In this document: one piece after another, positions 57,533 through 64,000 of the stretch
Numbering within the stretch: position 1 is the first letter of the stretch
Layout: each line of letters starts with the position of its first letter
Source: DUZB01 sp963747555
Lineage (GTDB): Bacteria; Desulfobacterota; DSM-4660; Desulfatiglandales; Desulfatiglandaceae
Direction: 5' to 3'
Length of the DNA stretch: 64,000 bases
Assembly: GCA_963747555.1 (NCBI GenBank)
Contig: CAVVFZ010000005.1
Span: 1 to 64,000 of the forward strand
Translations under genes and position numbers: made by a program
Notes under the pieces: generated by a model
The model's input: the letters and a program-made list of their open reading frames with translations, nothing else
Told to the model about the DNA's origin: nothing
Database searches by the model: none

Positions 57533-58249
57533 ATGGGAGAATACATTCTTGAAGTAGATAACATCAAAGTTCGCTACTCCGGTCTGCCTGTCCTCCACGG
57601 GGTGTCTGTAAAGGTGCACCCCGGTGAAACCGTGTGCGTTGTAGGCTCCAATGGATCGGGAAAATCGACCTTACTGCGTGCTATTATGGGATCACAGAGA
57701 GCCTTTGAAGGAAGAATTTTATTTCAAGGGAAAGAAATTCACAGGCTTCCCACAGAAGATATTGTTCGGATGGGCATTATCTATGTGCCTGAAGAAAAAA
57801 TGCTCTTCAAGCCTTTAAGTGTAGAAGAAAATCTGTATCTCGGAGGCTTTATCATCAAAGACAAACAAAAACTCGAGGAAAATCTCCGGTATGTTTTTCA
57901 CCTTTTTCCCAGGTTGAAAGAGCGCAAGGCCCAGGCGGTATCCACCCTCTCGGGCGGAGAGCAGCAGATGGTAGCCATTGGAAGAGGGCTCATGTCCAAT
58001 CCAAAGGTTCTCATGCTGGATGAACCTTCGCTCGGGCTTGCCCCCATTTTGGTGGATGAAGTGCTGGATACGGTGAGACGTTTGAAAAAAGAAGGGATTA
58101 CGATCCTACTTGTGGAGCAGAATGTTCGGGAGGCGCTGGATCTCTCCGATATGGGATACGTCCTCCAGACCGGAAAGATTACTGGGGAAGGCTCCGGGCA
58201 GGAACTGCTTCAAAGCGATATCTTTCGTTCAGCGTTCTTAGGGATCTGA
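57533..58249 (+). CDS. livF: LIV-type ABC transporter ATP-binding protein (LivF)
   Basis: A 238-residue ATPase with Walker A GSNGSGKST, the canonical LSGGEQQMVAIGRGLMSNPK and Walker B VLMLDEPSLGLAP. It pairs with LivG. ATG at 57533 has AAGGGG four to five bases upstream. It ends the five-gene transporter cluster. Confidence 0.95.
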   Translation: MGEYILEVDNIKVRYSGLPVLHGVSVKVHPGETVCVVGSNGSGKSTLLRAIMGSQRAFEGRILFQGKEIHRLPTEDIVRMGIIYVPEEKMLFKPLSVEENLYLGGFIIKDKQKLEENLRYVFHLFPRLKERKAQAVSTLSGGEQQMVAIGRGLMSNPKVLMLDEPSLGLAPILVDEVLDTVRRLKKEGITILLVEQNVREALDLSDMGYVLQTGKITGEGSGQELLQSDIFRSAFLGI

Positions 58250-58281
58250 ACGGGTCGGAGAATATGCAAGGGAGGAATATC

Positions 58282-58704
58282 ATGAGCAAAAAAGCGTTGG
58301 TTGGGCTCGAATTTGAACTGGGGAACGGACAAAGTCTTCCGGAAAAAGAGATCACCCGATGTTGTTTTCGGGTTCCCGTGAGCAAGTCGGATCGAGTCTC
58401 GATCCGGATTGAAGACATCATATATCCCGTGGTCAACATGCAGTCTCGTGGGGTAGCCTTTCGAACCAGGACAGAGAGCGAGTATTTTCCCGTTGAAAAG
58501 CAGCGAATCAACACAATGCTAACCTTGAAGGACAAGGTTTTTAAAGTGCAGGCTCAGGTTGTGCATGTCTCCGATGATGGAGAAGAAAACCCCCTGTGCG
58601 GATTGCGATTTATTGACCTTGACAAAGAAACATCGGGCGCGCTTTCAGCGTTTTACGAAGCCTTGAGACAACGCTTGCTGATGAGTAAAGGTAGATCAGT
58701 ATGA
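58282..58704 (+). CDS. PilZ-domain-like protein
   Basis: A 140-residue protein with a PilZ-like beta-barrel pattern. It has RCCFRVPVSKSDRVSIRI near the N-terminus, then VVNMQSRGVAFRT and CGLRFIDLD at the end. The strict RxxxR and D/NxSxxG motifs are only partly met (R at RVPV; VNMQSRG for the second), so cyclic di-GMP binding is likely but not certain. GGGAGG precedes the chosen ATG. Its stop overlaps the next ATG as ATGA. Confidence 0.75.
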   Translation: MSKKALVGLEFELGNGQSLPEKEITRCCFRVPVSKSDRVSIRIEDIIYPVVNMQSRGVAFRTRTESEYFPVEKQRINTMLTLKDKVFKVQAQVVHVSDDGEENPLCGLRFIDLDKETSGALSAFYEALRQRLLMSKGRSV

Positions 58705-59105
58705 AAAAAAGAGAAGAAAAAAAAGACATACTGGCTGAAATCCTGAGCGGTTCCGGGGAGCACGTCATCGAAGAACTGGAAGAGTTGTGTGAAATTATTA
58801 ATTTGGAAACCATTTCTCCCAATGGATCGAAGAGCTCCGGAAAAGGTTCAATTTCCGAAAAAAAGGGCGTCCGCAAGCCCGGAAAAAAGCAAGCATCTCA
58901 CTACTTGACAGAAAAAGTGTTGGAGGAACTGGGTGAAACCAAGTCCGAACTGCGGGAGCTTTTCCCCTCCATACCCAAATCAAAAGTAACCAAATCACGA
59001 ATAGTTGATCTCGCATTGAGAGCCATTCTGGAAGAATACAAGGAGAAAGGTCTCGAAAGCGATCTGATCAGGAAGCTTATAACAAAAGGCGCCGGCACAA
59101 AATAA
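58701..59105 (+). CDS. ribbon-helix-helix-like partner of ParA
   Basis: A 134-residue protein. A charged, disordered N-terminal half leads to a C-terminal region KSKVTKSRIVDLALRAILEEYKEKG that resembles a ribbon-helix-helix fold: a short strand, then a helix starting with a serine or threonine-lysine-serine cap. It overlaps the PilZ gene and lies 21 bases before a ParA-type gene. It could be the DNA-binding or adaptor partner of ParA. Assignment rests on pattern only. Confidence 0.6.
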   Translation: MKKREEKKDILAEILSGSGEHVIEELEELCEIINLETISPNGSKSSGKGSISEKKGVRKPGKKQASHYLTEKVLEELGETKSELRELFPSIPKSKVTKSRIVDLALRAILEEYKEKGLESDLIRKLITKGAGTK

Positions 59106-59126
59106 ACGCTGAAGAGGGAGACTGCT

Positions 59127-60056
59127 ATGGTTATCACCTGCCCATGGTGCAAGAAGGAACATAAGATTGATGAAAAGAAGATTCCAGAGAATGTAAAGGC
59201 TGCCCGTTGTTCGTCGTGCCAGAAAAAAATCCTGTTGCGAACCGGTGAGCCTGAACCGGCAGACTCTCCAAGAACGAGTCCGGAGAAAACATCCCATCCT
59301 GTTCGCAGGATTGCCGTCTCCCTGAGTAAGGGGGGAGTAGGTAAAACAACAACGGCCGTGAACCTTGCAGTAGGATTGACCCTGGCAGGGAAGAAAGTGC
59401 TGCTTGTTGATACGGACACGCAGGGGCAGACGAGCTTTATGCTGGGAGTGAAACCCAAAACAGGGCTCACAGAGCTGGTGACAGGAGAACTTAGCCCTGA
59501 GGAAACCATATGTAAAATTGGCGATAAACTATCCCTGCTTGCCGGTGGAAGATCCCTCGCAGGTCTGAAGCGCCTTATCAGCAGAAAAGATTTCGGGGGG
59601 GAATTGACCATGTTGGAAGCCTTGACTCCCGTCGAAGATCAATTTGACTATGTAATTCTGGACACCTCTCCCGGATGGGATGTGTTGACTGTCAACGCAC
59701 TTTTTTACACACGGGAAGTACTTGTCCCCGTCTCCCTCGAAGCCATGACGCTGCAAGGGCTCACGGAATTCCTTAAAAGTGTCAGTTCCATAAAAAAGTA
59801 CAGAAAGGAACTTGAAATTAAGTATGTATTGCCCACATTCTTTGATAGGAGGCTCAAGAAATCGGAGACGATACTGGAGAAGTTACGTGAGATATATGGC
59901 CAGAAGCTTTGCTCTCCGATACGCACGAATGTGCGCGTTTCAGAGGCCCCGGCATCGGGAAAAACGATCTTCGAATTCGCCCCGGGATCCCCTGGAGCTG
60001 AAGACTACCGTGAGCTAATCAGAAAAATTGAAGGGAACAACAATCTCTTTAAATAG
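59127..60056 (+). CDS. zinc-ribbon-fused ParA-family ATPase
   Basis: A 309-residue protein. The N-terminal zinc ribbon (MJ0042-like) uses C5, C8, C28 and C31 (CPWC...CSSC). After a Pro/Ser-rich linker, a ParA/Soj domain starts at about residue 60 with deviant Walker A KGGVGKTT (68-75). DTDTQGQT and YVILDTSPGWD match the switch regions. ParA proteins move cargo by ATP-driven surface patterning. No chromosomal parB is beside it; its partner is probably the ribbon-helix-helix-like gene upstream, with PilZ as possible regulator. Confidence 0.9.
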   Translation: MVITCPWCKKEHKIDEKKIPENVKAARCSSCQKKILLRTGEPEPADSPRTSPEKTSHPVRRIAVSLSKGGVGKTTTAVNLAVGLTLAGKKVLLVDTDTQGQTSFMLGVKPKTGLTELVTGELSPEETICKIGDKLSLLAGGRSLAGLKRLISRKDFGGELTMLEALTPVEDQFDYVILDTSPGWDVLTVNALFYTREVLVPVSLEAMTLQGLTEFLKSVSSIKKYRKELEIKYVLPTFFDRRLKKSETILEKLREIYGQKLCSPIRTNVRVSEAPASGKTIFEFAPGSPGAEDYRELIRKIEGNNNLFK

Positions 60057-60131
60057 ATCGATTCACTGCCGGTTGGATATCCTTTTGAAGAAATATCCAT
60101 AGGGATAATTATCGTTGCGGCTGCTTTATAC

Positions 60132-60160
60132 TTGACAATGCATGCAAGATTTGTTAATGT
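60132..60160 (+). promoter_or_regulatory. candidate sigma-70 promoter of the cold-shock gene
   Basis: TTGACA (60132-60137), 17 bases, then TAATGT (60155-60160). A leader of about 120 bases would follow before the cold-shock ATG, as is typical for cold-shock genes whose long 5' leader regulates translation. Confidence 0.7.
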
Positions 60161-60285
60161 TCCAAAAATTATGAAGGCCCGTCTCTTTTGTGGCGGACCG
60201 GTTTGTTCTAAGGGAAAGATCCATTTGCAAAAGTGGCAGCCTGAAGCTTGGAACGATGAAAACTTTTTGAAAGGGGGATGTCACT

Positions 60286-60486
60286 ATGGCTAATGGAACA
60301 GTAAAGTGGTTTAATGACCAGAAGGGCTTTGGCTTTATCGAACAGGAAGACGGGCCCGATGTATTCGTTCATCACTCGGCAATCAATGCCAGCGGATTCA
60401 AGACGCTTAACGAGGGTGATCGCGTTACCTTTGATATCGAGCAGGGACAGAAAGGTCCTGCCGCTGCAAACGTAACAGTCGTCTAG
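60286..60486 (+). CDS. cold-shock domain protein
   Basis: A 66-residue CspA-type protein starting MANGTVKWFNDQKGFGFIEQ, with RNP1 KGFGFIE and RNP2 VFVHHSAI. It binds single-stranded RNA or DNA as a chaperone. AAAGGGGG precedes the ATG by nine bases. Flanked by a promoter and a strong terminator. Confidence 0.96.
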   Translation: MANGTVKWFNDQKGFGFIEQEDGPDVFVHHSAINASGFKTLNEGDRVTFDIEQGQKGPAAANVTVV

Positions 60487-60503
60487 ACTCGTACCAGTTT
60501 AAC

Positions 60504-60538
60504 AAAAGGGCATGCCGGAAAATCCGGCATGCCCTTTT
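60504..60538. terminator. strong bidirectional terminator
   Basis: AAAAGGGCATGCCGG, loop AAAAT, CCGGCATGCCCTTTT (60504-60538). It ends the cold-shock gene and, on the other strand, the DsbA-like gene. Confidence 0.95.
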
Positions 60539-60556
60539 GTTCTTCGGTGGAGACGC

Positions 60557-61408
60557 TCAGGGAGCGCTTTTCTTTTTTTGTTCGCTTTCGATCATACCCT
60601 TCAACGATTCTAAACTTCTGTTTTTTACACGCCTGCCATTTATAAATATTGCCGGAATACCGGTCACCCCGATACTCTTTCCTTCTTCGTAGTCTTCATT
60701 AATTTTGCGGAGAATCTCGGGATCTTGCATGTCAGCTTCAAACCGGGGCATGTCCAATTTCAATTTTTCTGCGATCTCCTTTATTTTATTATCATTAATC
60801 ACCCTGTAATATTTGACCAGTTCATCGTGAAATTCCCAGAATTTCCCCTGCCGTCCGGCCGCCATAGCAGCTGCGGCAGCCTTTGCCGCATACGTGTGAT
60901 TGCTCAAAGGAAAGTTTTTAAAAACGACCTTTATCGTTTCAGGGTACTGCTTGAGCAACTGCTCAAGTGTCGGCGCGAGCCGTGCACAGTAAGGTCACTG
61001 GAAATCGCCAAAAACAGCAAGAACTACCGGGGCATCTTTAGGCCCTTCATATGGGGATCCGGAAAGGTTGATGTCCACAACAAAATCAAAGTCCAGCCAC
61101 TCAATGGTCCCTGACTCATTATCCGACAGAAAGATCTGCCCGCCATCCGCACTGAGCGCAATGTGGTCCGCAGCTTTTCCCGTTGCAATCGTTCCCACGG
61201 ATTTTCCGTCTCTTTCATATATGGAGATGTTGCCTCCTTTCGTAAGCACAAAAAAGTGCCTGCCGTCCGGACTTACCACGAAGTCAAGAATAGGATCACC
61301 CACTTTCAAAGCGCCAGAGGCAGCCCATTCCACCCGGGCAAAGCTGTAAGAATAAAAACCTATTACGGCCAACAACCCAAGTAGAACTCCAATGTGTTTT
61401 GCTTTCAT
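60557..61408 (-). CDS. DsbA-like thioredoxin-fold protein with in-frame UGA, likely a selenoprotein
   Basis: One frame runs from ATG 61408 to 60557 with a single TGA at 60995-60997, codon 138. The product would have 283 residues. A signal segment (MKAKHIGVLLGLLAVIGFYS) is followed by two beta-propeller-like repeats (about 30-115: VSPDGRHFFVLTKGG, LSADGGQIFLSDNESG). Then comes a DsbA-type thioredoxin domain: VLAVFGDFQ-UGA-PYCARLAPTLEQ, VVFKNFPLSNHTYAAKAA, GVTGIPAIFING. Homologues read FQCPYC here, so the UGA replaces the first redox cysteine, giving U138 and C141. The frame is the same on both sides. A perfect hairpin follows the UGA. It probably acts in periplasmic thiol or peroxide chemistry. 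AAAGGAG precedes the start. Confidence 0.88.
60950..60967 (-). promoter_or_regulatory. SECIS-like hairpin downstream of the UGA
   Basis: On the coding strand, CTTGAGC-AGTT-GCTCAAG forms a perfect 7-bp stem with a 4-base loop containing GT. The loop begins 34 bases after the UGA, within the range used by bacterial SECIS elements. The match is structural, not by known consensus. Confidence 0.6.
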
Positions 61409-61435
61409 ACGATTCTCCTTTACTACGTTCTCTTC

Positions 61436-62413
61436 CTACACTTTTGCCGCAAAAACCCGGCTATAGAGGCCAAGCCAGTTGAGGCCCATGATTTTCTCGA
61501 CAGCGCCCCTGCCATAACCGTGCTTCATCATTTCCTCGACCAGAAGTCCGATGCCGGTGATGTCTTCCATTCCTTTGATGGAAGCATCGAAACCACAAAG
61601 ATCTGAGCCGATCCCGACGCCGTCAGCCCCAAATTTTTGCACTACCCTATCCATATGAGCAAAAACGCTCCCAACTTCCGCCTTTCCTTTGGGAGCCAAC
61701 ATCTCCGGATTCACGGAAATTCCCACCATGCCTCCCCTTTGAAGAATCTCCTCCACCTGTTTCATGTCGATATTTCTCTGAATGTCAAAAACCTCTCTGA
61801 TACCGGTATGGGACGAAATGATGGGAGTCTCCACCAGATCGAGCAAATCCCGGAAACAGGCAGGATGCAGATGGGCCACATCCAAGAGGATCCTCTTTTT
61901 ACTCAGTATCCTGGCGACCTCCCTTCCCGCACCCGTAAGGCCTTTCGAAAACCGGATACTATTTCCATCACCAAGGCGATTTTTTCCCGCATGGGTCAAA
62001 CCAACCGCAAAAATGCCGTTTTCTCTCAACCTGTCAATCTCAAAAATGTCACCGGCAAGGGAATCGGCATTTTCCAGCAGAAAAACCGTACCGAGTTCTT
62101 CGGAATGATTTTGCAGTTCGTGAAGATCCTCTTCATTCTTAAGAATTCTCAAGGACTCCAAGGAGCGTTGGGCAAACGCTAAAACTTGTTGATAATGGTT
62201 GAACGATTCCTGTCCATTAAACAAGTCCTGACAGTAGATAGCCGTGCAGAAAAGCCTTATTCCCGAAGACATCGCCTTTTCGAAAGTAAAGGGTCCTTCT
62301 TTCAGGTCCCGGAACGATCCTCCATGGCCGGATTTCATTAGAAAATAGGGAAGATCCACATGTCCGTCAACGAAGAAAGTCGCCCCCGAAACGTTCTCGT
62401 TATTTCTCGTCAT
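61436..62413 (-). CDS. M19-family membrane dipeptidase
   Basis: A 325-residue enzyme with the N-terminal metal site DGHVDLPYF (HxD), ENADSLAG with the bridging glutamate, VGLTHAGKNRLGDG, SSHTGI and GIGSDLCGFD. These match M19 renal-type dipeptidases, which are zinc enzymes that cleave dipeptides, sometimes D-amino-acid ones. It precedes the DsbA-like gene by 27 bases on the same strand. No signal peptide is evident, so it is likely cytoplasmic. Confidence 0.92.
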   Translation of the reverse strand: MTRNNENVSGATFFVDGHVDLPYFLMKSGHGGSFRDLKEGPFTFEKAMSSGIRLFCTAIYCQDLFNGQESFNHYQQVLAFAQRSLESLRILKNEEDLHELQNHSEELGTVFLLENADSLAGDIFEIDRLRENGIFAVGLTHAGKNRLGDGNSIRFSKGLTGAGREVARILSKKRILLDVAHLHPACFRDLLDLVETPIISSHTGIREVFDIQRNIDMKQVEEILQRGGMVGISVNPEMLAPKGKAEVGSVFAHMDRVVQKFGADGVGIGSDLCGFDASIKGMEDITGIGLLVEEMMKHGYGRGAVEKIMGLNWLGLYSRVFAAKV

Positions 62414-62626
62414 GCATTGCCTCGTTCTTTAAGGGGAATTCTGTCTAAAAAGGCCGTATAAAGAAAGGACCATTTGACGGAAGCCCATTTTCAATTTATA
62501 TTGAAACAAAAAGGAGGCCGCCTATCGGTTGGACCAGCGCCTAACGAACAGGCCTTTCGGATGATTCGACCGGATTCTGGGGTCTCTAAAAGAACCTACA
62601 TCAGCAAAAACGCGCGAAAGGATCCC

Positions 62627-64000
62627 ATGAAAATCGTTTTGGTTTTTCCACCCTTTTACTTGCAAGGTATGTACAATCTTCCGCCACTCGGCTTGATTAA
62701 TGTAGCTACTTCCATCAAGAATTCCGGGCATCAAATCGTTCTTTTGGATCTCGTTCTGGCAATTCGCCAGAATACCTTGGCCATGGGAAAAAACATTTAT
62801 GACGAATCCGCTGAAATGATCTTGGGCGAAAATCCGGATCTGGTGGCCATGTCGGCGCAGTGTACCACTTTCCCCCCTGCTCTTCAGATTTCCAAGAGAA
62901 TAAGGGCCAGGGACCCTCATGTCAAGATTGTTTTCGGAGGGCACAACGTCTCCTTTACCGACAGGACAACTCTTGAAAACTTTCCTTTCATCGACTGCAT
63001 GGTGCGTGGCGAAGGGGAAACCATCTTCCCTGAACTCGTTGCGGCTTATGCCGGCGGCGATGATGAATCCGGAATAGCCGGAATCACTTTCCACCGAGGA
63101 AAGGAAGTCTTCGTCGGTGCGGATCGACCTCTGGTTTCCGACCTGAATGACCTCCCACTGCCCGATTACAGTTTTTGTCCACCACTTCACGCTTATCGCG
63201 ACGCGTGCGAATTACCGAGGAGCATCGCGATTCTTGAAGTGGGCAGAGGATGTCCGCATCGGTGCATCTATTGCTCTGAATCGATCATGTGGAGGCGCAG
63301 ATCCCGAACCTATTCCATTGACAGGTTGGTGAAAGAAATGGCCGCACTGCATCGCGACTTTGGCGCCGAATGTTTTCTGTTAGCCTACGACCAGTTTACG
63401 GCGAGGAAAGAATTTGTAAAGTGTTTTTGTCAGGAAGTTATTCGAAAGGGATTGAACTATCTGCCATGGTATTGCATTTCACGATTGGACAGTGTGGACA
63501 CAGATCTTCTGGCCCTCATGAGGGAAGCCGGCTGTGAATCGATGTGCTACGGAATTGATTCGGGATCGAGGCGAACTCTGGCCTTTATACGCAAAGATAT
63601 TGACGAGACCATCCTTTACAAGCGTGTAGCCGAGACAGCTGCACAGGGAATCGTTCCCACCCTGAGTTTTGTGATCGGTTTTCCAGGAAGAAATAAAGCA
63701 GGACATCGATGATACCCTTCGCATGGCATTACGAACCGGGATTCTGGGGAACAGCAACCCGCTTATTCAACTGCCCACACTTCTGCCCGGGACGGATCTT
63801 TTCAAGCGATACGGTCATTGCGCCGTGCGTCGGGTCGATACCTATTTTGCCCTTGGACTTGAATTTGAGCAAGGAAAAAGACTGGGCTCGGATGAAGAAA
63901 TGATCAACGGTTTTCCAGCGATTTTCAGCAGTTTTTATAACTTGCCCTGCCCTGCCTATCCTTTGGAGGAACTCAACCTTCTGGCAAGCTTATTTTCCGC
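62627..64000 (+). CDS. B12-binding-type radical SAM protein, one frame break, cut by window end
   Basis: From ATG 62627 (GAAAGGA upstream) the protein reads MKIVLVFPPFYLQG, a B12-binding-like N-terminal fold with GLINVATSIKNSGHQIVLLDL. It then has FGGHNVSFTD, VRGEGETIFPEL, and the radical SAM C209, C213 and C216 (GRGCPHRCIYC). An extra G near 63686 shifts the frame at SFVIGFP-EEIKQDIDDTL. After removal it continues to the window edge with no stop. Such proteins perform methylations and other reactions on unidentified substrates. No pathway genes are visible beside it. Confidence 0.85.

Noticed and set aside
1..64000. CRISPR arrays, tRNA or rRNA genes, insertion sequences
   Set aside because: No regularly spaced repeats, cloverleaf sequences, rRNA-like stretches or transposase reading frames were found in the gaps.

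Overview
This window looks like chromosomal DNA from an anaerobic Desulfobacterota (deltaproteobacterial) bacterium, possibly near Syntrophales. That is inferred from gene content and order, not from a marker-tree. Supporting signs are a DUF4911 gene beside miaB, a fab-rpiB-glyA-nrdR-ribD gene order, 3-hydroxybutyryl-CoA dehydrogenase, a LIV transporter, several two-component/GGDEF genes, and a likely selenoprotein. No rRNA, tRNA, CRISPR array or complete mobile element was seen.

Layout. 1-0.74 kb: a broken junction holding a C-terminal BrxL/Lon-like protease remnant. 0.8-9.3 kb: rimO, a COG1856-type radical SAM gene, a GAF / kinase-like / universal-stress operon, a paraoxonase-like lactonase with a fatty acid hydroxylase, a second Usp and a PAS sensor. 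9.3-17.3 kb: an HrpA-type helicase, TerB, sdhA-sdhB and an EamA transporter. 17.4-26.4 kb (+): one long run of response regulator-GGDEF, zinc alcohol dehydrogenase, ribE, ribBA, ribH, nusB, leuS, lptE and holA. 26.3-32.5 kb: rpsT, murJ, a cyclase, a ParB-like gene with a spore-photoproduct-lyase-like radical SAM gene, a NifU-like protein, hbd and a tiny bS22/COX24-type gene. 32.6-40.3 kb (-): nadK-DUF4911-miaB-GGDEF, adenine deaminase, a split AAA kinase/phosphotransferase pair and a PHP phosphoesterase. 40.7-49.7 kb: PNP (+) against the long minus-strand run DUF177-rpmF-plsX-fabG-acpP-fabF-rpiB-glyA-dCMP deaminase-nrdR-ribD. 50.1-60.1 kb (+): an unrecognised protein, gltX, DUF1445, a LIV-type ABC transporter, then PilZ / ribbon-helix-helix-like / zinc-ribbon-ParA. 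60.1-64 kb: cold-shock gene, a DsbA-like protein with in-frame UGA, an M19 dipeptidase and a B12-binding-type radical SAM gene cut by the window end.

Genes that work together: ribD, ribE, ribBA and ribH give riboflavin synthesis from two separate loci. acpP, fabG, fabF and plsX serve fatty acid and phospholipid synthesis. glyA, dCMP deaminase, nrdR, PNP and adenine deaminase serve one-carbon and nucleotide metabolism.

Sequence quality matters when reading this window. About 23 single-base frame disruptions break otherwise well conserved, mostly essential genes. Twenty-two behave as single inserted bases and one as a deletion. Removing them restores full-length proteins with lengths divisible by three, so they are most likely assembly errors; the affected genes are listed as single CDS spans with each break located. 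The most interesting biological signal is the DsbA-like gene at 60557-61408. Its UGA replaces the first cysteine of a CPYC motif, the frame is intact on both sides, and a perfect 7-bp hairpin follows, which together indicate selenocysteine.
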